Assembly: GCA_045629045.1 (NCBI GenBank)
Contig: JAZQQM010000036.1
Location: 1 to 64,000, forward strand
Source of the DNA: JAILLW01 sp045629045
Lineage (GTDB): Bacteria > Bacillota > Clostridia > Lachnospirales > Lachnospiraceae
Direction: 5' to 3'
DNA length: 64,000 nt
The translations under genes and the position numbers were made by a program. Below, in pieces: positions 27,248-35,341 of the stretch. The notes under the pieces are model-generated. The model ran no database searches. It was not told the origin of the DNA and worked only from the letters and a program-made list of their open reading frames with translations. How positions within the stretch are numbered: the first letter of the stretch is position 1; every line of letters begins with the position of its first letter.

Positions 27248-27514
27248 TTAAAATAGTTGACTCTCAGGCGCGACCATCACTCGAGCAGCATTCTGTCTGC
27301 TCATTGCCATCTGGCTCTCGAGAATATCAACAAAGTTAGAGCTTTGACCCTTTTTAAGCGGATTCACATTCAAGCTCTCATCAGTTAATGCAGAGTAGTC
27401 CGTTGAAGCATTCTTGACATCATCCTCCACAGGCTTGACTCGATTGAGGCTTGCTGCGCTAACGGTATTGGTGTTGTAAATATATGGACTAAATCCGATT
27501 CCACCTATTCCCAT
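27248..27514 (-). CDS. Small hypothetical protein (88 aa)
   Basis: 88 residues with no signal peptide and no membrane span. The N-terminus is Gly/Ile/Ser-rich (MGIGGIGFSPYIY). The C-terminal half (SSNFVDILESQMAMSRQNAA) is predicted helical. Composition and layout resemble small flagellum- or secretion-associated proteins of Lachnospiraceae, but no family was recognised. GGAAGG stands upstream of the ATG, and a strong terminator follows the stop closely, so it is a real, separately ended transcript. No function is assigned. Confidence 0.72.
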   Translation of the reverse strand: MGIGGIGFSPYIYNTNTVSAASLNRVKPVEDDVKNASTDYSALTDESLNVNPLKKGQSSNFVDILESQMAMSRQNAARVMVAPESQLF

Positions 27515-27580
27515 GGGCTTTTCCTTCCTATAACTTTCAAGGAATTATACACCCATCAAATAGTTATGTCAATGTAACTG

Positions 27581-28063
27581 TCACATTAGTTTACATAACA
27601 CCTTATACATGGGTTTACCGATTGTAATCATAATTATGAAATTGGCAATGCAATGCCATACATCCCATGGGAGTCCGGAAATAAAATAGGTAAGTGCATA
27701 ATGGGGATCCACAAAGATATAAAGTACGGCAAACATTGAACCAAATATCAAACCGAATACCCCCGACAATATGGCCCATAAAAGGAATTCTTCTTTAAAT
27801 ATCTTCTTAAACAACAATGTCAAAAGCACAAGGATCGGCCATACATACAGATAACTGATAAACCATGTCCCGAATCCCCACTGAATAAATTCAAAAAGAT
27901 TAAACACGGTTACAACAAAGAAAGCTTCTGTTCCAAACACAAGCGTATAGATAATTGTAAGGAATGACACCAATTCAACATTAGGCAGCCATTCCAGAAT
28001 AAACTTGGCAATATACAGGATTGCACTAAAAAGTGCAATCCTGACAATCTTTTTAACCGGCAT
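27581..28063 (-). CDS. ECF-type transporter substrate-binding (S) component
   Basis: 160 residues with about five or six membrane spans and almost no loops, the size and hydropathy of an ECF S component. The start IVRIALFSAILYIAKFIL resembles the conserved first helix that meets the T component. S components bind a vitamin and use a shared EcfAA'T module, whose genes are not in this window. It begins three bases after the DUF4430 gene stop. That pairing, and the leader described separately, suggest a corrinoid or related cofactor as substrate. The substrate is inference. Confidence 0.82.
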   Translation of the reverse strand: MPVKKIVRIALFSAILYIAKFILEWLPNVELVSFLTIIYTLVFGTEAFFVVTVFNLFEFIQWGFGTWFISYLYVWPILVLLTLLFKKIFKEEFLLWAILSGVFGLIFGSMFAVLYIFVDPHYALTYFISGLPWDVWHCIANFIIMITIGKPMYKVLCKLM

Positions 28064-28066
28064 ACT

Positions 28067-28465
28067 TTACCATCCCTGCATAAGAACAAGTGAATACTCC
28101 GTGCCGTCGGCAAGGGGAATTTCATCGGCGCCTGTTGTTGCGGATTCACCGTTAACATAGACACACCACCAGTACTGGTTATCAATATCCTCTGCCATTC
28201 CATTGTATCCGGTAATATAAATACCGTATTCCGATTCCTGATATTCACATTCGGGAAGTGTACGCAGATACTGACCAAAATACTCAAGGTCCGATTCACT
28301 ATTAAGTGTTTCGTTGTAGGAATCCCTGTCAGATACGACAGTAAAAGTGAAAGACTTATTACCTGCAGAAGTTTCCCTGATATTAAGGAACACAGCAACT
28401 GCACCCGCAATAAGTACGATAGCTGCGAAAATCGAAGCTACCAGAATTTTTGTTTTTTTGGACAT
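28067..28465 (-). CDS. Membrane-anchored DUF4430 protein
   Basis: 132 residues. An N-terminal membrane anchor (TKILVASIFAAIVLIAGAVA) lacks a lipobox. The rest is an extracytoplasmic DUF4430 domain, recognised by YWWCVYVNGESATTGADEI and the final LADGTEYSLVLMQGW. The fold is related to the C-terminal domain of transcobalamin/intrinsic factor, and the family is often encoded beside ECF S components. It is the first gene of a two-gene unit, with AAAGGAGATT upstream of the ATG and a structured leader of about 160 nt. It likely captures substrate for the S component. Confidence 0.82.
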   Translation of the reverse strand: MSKKTKILVASIFAAIVLIAGAVAVFLNIRETSAGNKSFTFTVVSDRDSYNETLNSESDLEYFGQYLRTLPECEYQESEYGIYITGYNGMAEDIDNQYWWCVYVNGESATTGADEIPLADGTEYSLVLMQGW

Positions 28466-28499
28466 GATATTAATCTCCTTTCTTTCTCACCAAAGAAAC

Positions 28500-28630
28500 A
28501 AGTTAGCCTGCGGGAAGTCTTAGGACTTGGCTTCAACTTCGCACCTTAGCCTTCTCACGAATATATCATCCATTCGCAATGGCATAGTTCAAGGTTTGAA
28601 TCCACCTTACCTCAGAGTAAGCTGTCAATG
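28500..28630 (-). promoter_or_regulatory. Candidate cobalamin riboswitch (variant)
   Basis: Read on the minus strand, the leader of the DUF4430-ECF unit contains, in order, elements resembling the cobalamin aptamer. AAGGTGGATTCAAACCTT forms a hairpin like the GGTGAGAATCCC arm (around 28590-28607). GCCATTG follows (28577-28583; consensus GCCACTG), then GAGAAGGC (28549-28556; consensus GGGAAGGC). Last is AAGCCAAG...AAGACTT (28516-28534), in the place of the AGCCAGGAGACC box. Order and spacing fit. The last box carries an insertion, so the call is tentative. A different cofactor riboswitch or simple structured leader is possible. Confidence 0.5.
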
Positions 28631-28697
28631 ATTTACACATTGTTCCTTTTTCCGCAAACCACAACTGTCATATTGTAACACATTTGTCAGATATTTA

Positions 28698-31535
28698 TTA
28701 TATATATTTTCCCATAATTCCCAGAAGTTCATCAGTATTAATGGGCTTTGCAACGTGATCGTCCATTCCCACTTCCAAGGAAGCCGCCTTATCCTCCGCA
28801 AAAGCATTGGCCGAAAGGGCAATAATCGGTATCTTTTTGCCCGGATACATTTTTCTTATTTCACGTGTAGCTTCATATCCTCCCATAATAGGCATCTGGA
28901 TATCCATAAGTATAATATCGTAATGATATGGCCCATACTCCGAAAGAAGTCTTACTGCATCGGTACCGTCAATGGCTTCATCAACCGCCATTCCCTGTTC
29001 CTCTAACAGTTCAACCGCAATCTCTCGGTTAAGGTCATTATCCTCAACAACAAGTATATGCTTGCCTCTAAAATCCTTGGCCTTATGGTTGCGATTCTTC
29101 TTCGTTCCCTTAATAAGTTCCTTGGTATAAGGATCCAGATAATTGCATTCATTTTGAAGTTTAAAGGGAAGCGTAACCGTAAATGTTGTTCCCTCGCCAA
29201 GTTCACTTTCGCACTTTATCATGCCTCCCATAAACTCAACATAGGATTTACATACGGCCATTCCAAGTCCCGTTCCCTGAATACCGCTCTTAGTAACATT
29301 CTGAGCTCTTGAGAACTGTTCGAATACGTGCTTTTGGTATTCCTTGGACATTCCGATTCCGTTATCTTCAAAGGTATACTTGTATCTTCCGATTCCCTTG
29401 GCACCACTTTCCACCTGTTCGCAGCGAACCTTAATTATTCCGCCCGCATTAGTATATTTAATGGCATTTGAAATGATGTTTACGAATATTCTTTCACATC
29501 GGTTATAGTCACAAAGCACATACCTGTCGGTAATATTTCCAAACTCGAAGGTAAGTGTTATATCTTTCTGTTCCGCTATTACCTTCATAGTATCTTCGAT
29601 ATCTATAAAACTGTAGTATACATCTCCGGGCATCTCATTCACTTCGGCCTTGCCGGATTCAATTCTGCTTACTTCAAGTACATTATTAATCAGGTTAAGA
29701 AGCAAATCTCCCGACTGCTGAATCTTGCGAAGGCAGTCAAGTGTCTTCTCTTCATCATTAATATGCTTAATTGCCATATTGGTAAAACCAAGAATGGCGT
29801 TCATGGGAGTTCTTATATCATGAGACATATTAAACAGGAACTCTGTTTTGGCATGGTTAGCCGAATCAGCCTGAGACAAGGCTCTTTCAAGATCCTGCTG
29901 TTGTCTTAGCTGAGCTTCAATCTGTTCCGTAATGTCAATATGAATACCAAACACCTCACCGTTTCCGTTCTCATCACGCACTGCTCTGGCCGCAGAATGA
30001 TACCATCTGTAAGTACCATCCGGAGTCTTCATGCGATAGGTAACATCATAAGGCGTACTGCAGGTATGGTCATGAATCGTCGCAAATAATTGCTTAAGCA
30101 CTTCATCACGGTCTTTGGGATGTATATTCTTTTTCCATTCCGCAACAGATTCGGGAGCTTCAAGATTAATTATTTTCTTAGTGCTTTCGCTAAAAGACGT
30201 TCCTGTTATTTCATCGTCCCCGTTAACAAAGAAAGACCATTTACACGAACAGATAATTTCATGCACTTTATCATTACGAAGTCCTTCTTCATTAGCAAGG
30301 GCCAGGGCTTCCTTCTGCTCTTTTGCAACAACTTCTATGAAATGTGTAACCCTTGATATTGTTGATTTATCAACCTTCTGGGATGTATCCACAGCTCTGA
30401 CTTCCATGGAGGCACCATCCCCTTCCCTAAATCCGATTACCACAAGGGTCTGATTAAGCACTCTTATCTTTTTACCAAATGTAAATATTTCACCGCCGGT
30501 ATAGAATCCGCTTACCGGAGCTATACTCTGAAACGGCAGGGTTTCCTTATGAATCTCATCATCGCCCCAAAAATATCTTCTGCCAAGACACGAAAAAGAT
30601 TTAAGAACCTGAGGTTTAAACCCGGCAACATCAACAGCCTTATCATAGAGGCTTTCGAGAATTGTGTTTTTGTCGCCGTAAGCTATACGGGCCAAAGTAC
30701 CCTCCTCAATATCGGCAAATACCTTAAGGGATTTATCTTCATGAGTAATCTGCGGAGTTCTAATAAACTCAACCCCATCTTCTTCAATAATAAGAGGAAA
30801 AACAAGATTATCCGCAAAATCTTCCTGAGATCCTAAATATTTTTCGTAGATTGAATATGCCGGCTGATTATCAATTTCATAAATAGTCTTACCAAAGCTC
30901 TTCGTAACACTCATAGTTCTTCCGAGCCCTTTCCAGCCGAGGACATAATCCGCAAAGATATTAAGATTCTCCCCTATATACAAAATAACAGGCATACCAT
31001 GGTCTGTTACAGTGTGCCCCTTGGCCATAGCCTTAGAGACATACACACCCTCCATGGATGTAACGGCAGTTCCGCCGAAAATCACAATATCTTTACCAAT
31101 ATCGGGAATATCATTATCGATTTCAAGATCATCCAGAAATGACATTGTCGGAAGCAGTTCCACCGCCTTTAGATTCTTAACAGTCTTACAGTACTTCCAT
31201 AAATCGCCAAGATTACTGCATTCGGTATCTTTTTGAACCCATATAAGTTCAACTTCCGAAGCATTATCTTCAAGAACGTAACAGGTAACGGCAACCCCAA
31301 ATCTTAGGGCGCCGTCAATAATGCTTCCTGAAGCTTCATTTCCGTAATAAACAGAATCCGGAAAGGTTTCTTCAATCAATCCTGTAATTTCATTTAATAT
31401 GTTTTCGGAAACATCTGTCCAGGTCAGATAAAAAAATATATCGCTGTGCAACATAGACCTGGTTTCGGTTTTGATACGACTAAGCTGATTCTCAAAGCTT
31501 TCGAAATCGTCAAATACAATTTGGTATGATTTCAT
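28698..31535 (-). CDS. FIST-PAS hybrid sensor histidine kinase
   Basis: 945 residues, cytoplasmic, without membrane spans. Residues 1 to about 375 are FIST-N/FIST-C sensory domains (GGTAVTSMEGVYVSK, YGDKNTILESLYDKA). A PAS fold follows (about 440-545) with the PAC-like ending DENGNGEVFGIHIDIT. The HisKA helix has NMSHDIRTPMNAI, and the HATPase has DNGIGM and GTGLGM boxes. The receiver domain has VVEDND and the acceptor Asp in LMDIQMP. FIST domains are thought to bind small ligands such as amino acids. Transcription ends before the DUF4430 leader. No response regulator gene adjoins it. Confidence 0.92.
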   Translation of the reverse strand: MKSYQIVFDDFESFENQLSRIKTETRSMLHSDIFFYLTWTDVSENILNEITGLIEETFPDSVYYGNEASGSIIDGALRFGVAVTCYVLEDNASEVELIWVQKDTECSNLGDLWKYCKTVKNLKAVELLPTMSFLDDLEIDNDIPDIGKDIVIFGGTAVTSMEGVYVSKAMAKGHTVTDHGMPVILYIGENLNIFADYVLGWKGLGRTMSVTKSFGKTIYEIDNQPAYSIYEKYLGSQEDFADNLVFPLIIEEDGVEFIRTPQITHEDKSLKVFADIEEGTLARIAYGDKNTILESLYDKAVDVAGFKPQVLKSFSCLGRRYFWGDDEIHKETLPFQSIAPVSGFYTGGEIFTFGKKIRVLNQTLVVIGFREGDGASMEVRAVDTSQKVDKSTISRVTHFIEVVAKEQKEALALANEEGLRNDKVHEIICSCKWSFFVNGDDEITGTSFSESTKKIINLEAPESVAEWKKNIHPKDRDEVLKQLFATIHDHTCSTPYDVTYRMKTPDGTYRWYHSAARAVRDENGNGEVFGIHIDITEQIEAQLRQQQDLERALSQADSANHAKTEFLFNMSHDIRTPMNAILGFTNMAIKHINDEEKTLDCLRKIQQSGDLLLNLINNVLEVSRIESGKAEVNEMPGDVYYSFIDIEDTMKVIAEQKDITLTFEFGNITDRYVLCDYNRCERIFVNIISNAIKYTNAGGIIKVRCEQVESGAKGIGRYKYTFEDNGIGMSKEYQKHVFEQFSRAQNVTKSGIQGTGLGMAVCKSYVEFMGGMIKCESELGEGTTFTVTLPFKLQNECNYLDPYTKELIKGTKKNRNHKAKDFRGKHILVVEDNDLNREIAVELLEEQGMAVDEAIDGTDAVRLLSEYGPYHYDIILMDIQMPIMGGYEATREIRKMYPGKKIPIIALSANAFAEDKAASLEVGMDDHVAKPINTDELLGIMGKYI

Positions 31536-31576
31536 GTTGTTCCCCCATTTACACTAATCGTGTCAACAAATAATCA

Positions 31577-33235
31577 TTACACCTTAAAATAACTTCCGCC
31601 TATAAATTCTCGACAAATAGAATTGTTCGGTACATGCTTAGCATCAATTCCCACGAAATAATCAAGGAACTTAAGTAATCGCTTGGCTTCGAAATATTCA
31701 GGTTCGCCCTTCTTAATTCCCAAAAGGAGCGGTTCTGCATACACTTTCAAAGCTGCCAATTCATAAATAAGCGCCGAATTAAACATAACATCCGCTGTTT
31801 CCTGATACGGGAAAATATGCTTTTCTTCGCCACGTCTTACAGACGGCCACATGGCAATTGTATTTTTAGCACAGGTTCCTCTTGTTCTGGCGTCTCTTAC
31901 CATACGGCGAAGAAGGCGCGCATCCGTAGTGGGAATTCTGTTATGATCGTCAATATTAAGTGCCGTAAGAGCACTGATAAAAATCTTAAACTTGCTGTCA
32001 TCGGGAATTTTCTCGGAGGTCTTAGGATTAAGTCCGTGAATACCTTCAATTACAAGAATATCATCTTCTCCAAGTTGTAAAAAAGAACCGTTATATTCTC
32101 TCATACCTGTTTTGAAGTTGTATTCGGGCATTTCTACCTTTTCGCCGCTAAGCAGACGGGTCATAACCTCGTTAAACAAATCCGTATCAATAGCCTCTAT
32201 ACATTCATAATCAGGCTTACCATCCTCATCAATCGGAGTCCTTTCTCTGGGAACATAGTAGTTATCCATAGCAATCGGATGAGGTGTCTTGCCGTAGGTT
32301 CTAAGCTGAATAGACAATCTGTGGGAGAATGTGGTCTTACCCGATGAAGAAGGACCTGCAATAAGGACGAATTTAACATTCTCTCTTTCAACAATCTGTT
32401 TTGCCAGTTCACCAAGTTTACGTTCCTGCAAAGCTTCCGCAACCAGAATCATATCATCCATGGCTCCGGAACAAACCTTATCATTAAGATCGCCGACAGT
32501 CTGGACCCCCATCATAACTCCCCACTCATCTGCGGTGTGAAGTGTATTAAAGAGTTTTTCTCTCGGTTCAAAGAAATCAATCTTATTGGGTTCCTGACGT
32601 GAAGGAATAATCAGCATCAGTCCCTTCTCATATTGCATCAAATCATAATACTTAATATAGTTCGTGCTCGGGAGCATATATCCGTAATAATAATCATAAT
32701 AATCATCCAGACAATACACATTAATGGTGGAAGACCTTCTGTATTCGAAAAGCTTAACCTTATCATCCATGCCGGCATTCTTAAAAATCTTAACAGCCTC
32801 GTCCTTAGGATAAGAACGTTTGGTAATAGGTCTGTCAGCTCCTATAAGTTCATCCATTCTTGCCTTAATCTTCTCTACGGTTGCCTCATCAACATTGCCG
32901 CTCTTAAGATCTATCTCGACATAATATCCCTGCCCGATTGAATACTCTACTTTAATTCTGTTAATTTCACTTTTGCCTATAACATCATAAGCAGCCTTAA
33001 GTAAAATCATTGTTGCTGTACGAACATAAGCCTTATGTCCGATAGTGTCTTTTAAAGTAATAAATTCAATGGTAGCATCCTGCGTGACCTGTTTAACAAG
33101 TTCACGAATCTTACCGTTCTCAATTACAAGAGAAATAAGATTATCATATTTACTCTGATAATCACGGGCTACATCTTCAAATTTAGTCCCGTTATCATAT
33201 TCTTTTTCCTGACCCTCAATTAATAATTTTGCCAT
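31577..33235 (-). CDS. Nucleoside (uridine) kinase-like protein with TGS and ThrRS-like domains
   Basis: 552 residues from the ATG at 33235, chosen for the GGAGGG site before it; a longer frame from 33268 would overlap trmK. The N-terminus is a TGS domain, followed by a domain like the second additional domain of Thr-tRNA synthetase (SIGQGYYVEID). The C-terminal half is a P-loop phosphoribulokinase/uridine-kinase domain (IAGPSSSGKTTFSHRLS, then EGIHGLNP). This fusion is common in Firmicutes and called nucleoside kinase or uridine kinase family. Substrate and physiological role are unproven. It is the last gene of the dgt-dnaG-rpoD-trmK run. Confidence 0.9.
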   Translation of the reverse strand: MAKLLIEGQEKEYDNGTKFEDVARDYQSKYDNLISLVIENGKIRELVKQVTQDATIEFITLKDTIGHKAYVRTATMILLKAAYDVIGKSEINRIKVEYSIGQGYYVEIDLKSGNVDEATVEKIKARMDELIGADRPITKRSYPKDEAVKIFKNAGMDDKVKLFEYRRSSTINVYCLDDYYDYYYGYMLPSTNYIKYYDLMQYEKGLMLIIPSRQEPNKIDFFEPREKLFNTLHTADEWGVMMGVQTVGDLNDKVCSGAMDDMILVAEALQERKLGELAKQIVERENVKFVLIAGPSSSGKTTFSHRLSIQLRTYGKTPHPIAMDNYYVPRERTPIDEDGKPDYECIEAIDTDLFNEVMTRLLSGEKVEMPEYNFKTGMREYNGSFLQLGEDDILVIEGIHGLNPKTSEKIPDDSKFKIFISALTALNIDDHNRIPTTDARLLRRMVRDARTRGTCAKNTIAMWPSVRRGEEKHIFPYQETADVMFNSALIYELAALKVYAEPLLLGIKKGEPEYFEAKRLLKFLDYFVGIDAKHVPNNSICREFIGGSYFKV

Positions 33236-33251
33236 TAGTAAATACCCTCCG

Positions 33252-33962
33252 TTAATCCTGCCCCACACAAGATAAAGCTAATTCTATGTCACTTACTTCT
33301 GCTTTTATATCAGCAATTCTGTTTTTTATGTCATTATTTTCAGAAAGTGACCCGAGTTTACATAATAGTATATCATTTTTCTCTCTTTCCTTCAACAGGA
33401 ATTCCTTAAGAACCTTGTGCTTTTTCTTCAGAAGAACAGGGCCGTAGGAGGCCTCCGCTTTGGTTAACATAATGTTGTTACTTTTTGTCTTGCCAACCTT
33501 TATTATCTGATAGAATTTTCCGTCTTCAAATACCATATCTTCGTCGGTTATAACAAAGCCCTTCTCGGACAAAAATATACGAAACTCCTTGATTTCAGAC
33601 TGGGGAGACAGCACCATGGTGTCAAAATCCGATATTTTGTCGCCCCCCTCAATCAGTATCCTTTGAATTAAAGGCCCTCCCATACCCGCAATTATGAGAG
33701 TATTGGCAAGACCTTTTGTATACTTTGCAAGTCCGTCCGACAGGATGAAATTACATTTATCTGCCACCCCATAAAGGGCAGCATTTTCTTTTGCACGAGC
33801 TAATGGTCCTTTATTGACATCCATAAGCACTGCGCCGGATGCAATTCCACGTTCAATAAGCGCTATACTTACGAATCCGTGGTCGCATCCTACGTCACAC
33901 ACCCGTGCATTATCACCAATTAAGGAAACAATAGCTTCCATTCGTTTTGATAAATTTACCAT
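33252..33962 (-). CDS. trmK: tRNA (adenine(22)-N(1))-methyltransferase TrmK
   Basis: 236 residues of the COG2384/TrmK family. The N-terminal Rossmann SAM site includes ARVCDVGCDHGFVSIALI, and NTLIIAGMGGPLIQRIL follows. The C-terminus is a coiled coil typical of TrmK. The enzyme methylates N1 of A22 in the D-loop of tRNA, chiefly Ser and Tyr tRNAs in Bacillus. The ATG overlaps the last base of the rpoD stop region, as in the conserved rpoD-trmK pair of Firmicutes. Confidence 0.93.
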   Translation of the reverse strand: MVNLSKRMEAIVSLIGDNARVCDVGCDHGFVSIALIERGIASGAVLMDVNKGPLARAKENAALYGVADKCNFILSDGLAKYTKGLANTLIIAGMGGPLIQRILIEGGDKISDFDTMVLSPQSEIKEFRIFLSEKGFVITDEDMVFEDGKFYQIIKVGKTKSNNIMLTKAEASYGPVLLKKKHKVLKEFLLKEREKNDILLCKLGSLSENNDIKNRIADIKAEVSDIELALSCVGQD

Positions 33963-35341
33963 TAGTCAAGATAATCCTTAAGTTTACGAGAACGGCTCGG
34001 ATGACGAAGCTTACGAAGTGCCTTGGCTTCAATCTGACGAATACGTTCACGGGTAACATTAAACTCTTTACCTACCTCTTCAAGAGTTCTTGCTCTTCCA
34101 TCATCAAGTCCGAAACGAAGTCTGAGAACTTTCTGTTCTCTGTCTGTTAATGTTCCCAGCACTTCAACAAGCTGTTCTTTAAGAAGTGTAAATGCCGCTG
34201 CATCTGCAGGTACCGGAACATTATCATCCTGAATGAAATCGCCAAGGTGCGAATCTTCCTCTTCACCGATAGGGGTTTCCAAAGATACAGGTTCCTGGGA
34301 AATCTTAAGAATTTCACGCACTCTTTCAACAGGAAGATCCATCTCCGCTGCTATTTCTTCAGGAAGAGGTTCACGGCCCAGTTCCTGAAGGAGTTGACGC
34401 GATACTCTTATTAACTTATTGATTGTTTCAACCATATGAACAGGAATACGGATTGTTCTTGCCTGATCGGCAATGGCACGTGTAATTGCCTGACGAATCC
34501 ACCATGTTGCATATGTCGAGAACTTATATCCTTTTGTATAGTCGAACTTCTCTACCGCCTTAATAAGTCCCAGGTTACCTTCCTGGATAAGGTCAAGGAA
34601 CAGCATTCCACGGCCCACATACCTTTTGGCAATCGAAACAACAAGGCGGAGGTTGGCTTCTGCAAGTTTCTTCTTTGCCTCCTCGCCTTCTTCAAGGGCT
34701 TCCTTAAGTTCGGCTATCTCTTTTTCCAAAGCAGCGCTCTTTTTCTTGGCTGTTGTATTTGCAAGTTCTTCTTCGGCTTCCGGCAGACGGATAACGGCCT
34801 CAGCACCATATTCCATCTTCTTGGCAAGTACGATTTCTTCATCCGCACTAAGAAGAGGCACCTTACCGATTTCCTTAAGATACATTCTTACAGGGTCTTC
34901 AATGGACACACCTTCGGGAACAGAAAGATCAATGTTTTCAACATCAACCTCATCCTCTTCCGTAAGAATAATTTCTTCATCATCAACTTCATCCTCTTCC
35001 GACATACGAAGCACATCTATTCCGTTGCCCTCTAAGAACTCCGTTACTTTATCAAACTGATCGTCAGGAAGATTAAGTTCTGCAAAATAGTCCACCACTT
35101 CCTTATAATCCATAACATTCTTTTTCTTCTTGGCTACTTTAAGAATTCCCTTTAACTTTTCGTTAAACTTCTCCATAGTAGCCTCATCCATAGGCTCAAC
35201 TTCCTTAATGTCCTCCGGATTATCCGGAATATCAGGAATATCCTCGAGAATTTCTCCGTCAAAATCCTCGTCGAGTTCTACTATTTCTTCGCCCAGGTCC
35301 TCCATAGGTACTGTGCTTTCTGACTTTTTCTTTCTTCCCAT
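33962..35341 (-). CDS. rpoD: Primary RNA polymerase sigma factor RpoD/SigA
   Basis: 459 residues. Region 1.1 (about 50-110) precedes an acidic linker. Region 2 includes FLDLIQEGNLGLIKAVEKFD and TYATWWIRQAITRAI, which recognise and melt the -10. Region 3 starts RIPVHMVETINKL. Region 4 has the helix-turn-helix EVGKEFNVTRERIRQIEAKA, which binds the -35. The acidic N-terminal extension (residues 10-50, many Asp/Glu) and an alanine/lysine-rich insert before region 2 are longer than in SigA of Bacillus. The gene abuts dnaG upstream and trmK downstream. Confidence 0.98.
   Translation of the reverse strand: MGRKKKSESTVPMEDLGEEIVELDEDFDGEILEDIPDIPDNPEDIKEVEPMDEATMEKFNEKLKGILKVAKKKKNVMDYKEVVDYFAELNLPDDQFDKVTEFLEGNGIDVLRMSEEDEVDDEEIILTEEDEVDVENIDLSVPEGVSIEDPVRMYLKEIGKVPLLSADEEIVLAKKMEYGAEAVIRLPEAEEELANTTAKKKSAALEKEIAELKEALEEGEEAKKKLAEANLRLVVSIAKRYVGRGMLFLDLIQEGNLGLIKAVEKFDYTKGYKFSTYATWWIRQAITRAIADQARTIRIPVHMVETINKLIRVSRQLLQELGREPLPEEIAAEMDLPVERVREILKISQEPVSLETPIGEEEDSHLGDFIQDDNVPVPADAAAFTLLKEQLVEVLGTLTDREQKVLRLRFGLDDGRARTLEEVGKEFNVTRERIRQIEAKALRKLRHPSRSRKLKDYLD

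Noticed and set aside
34436..35060. Plus-strand frames of 199 and 144 residues opposite rpoD
   Set aside because: Antisense shadows of the sigma factor gene, Ser/Phe-rich by codon complement.
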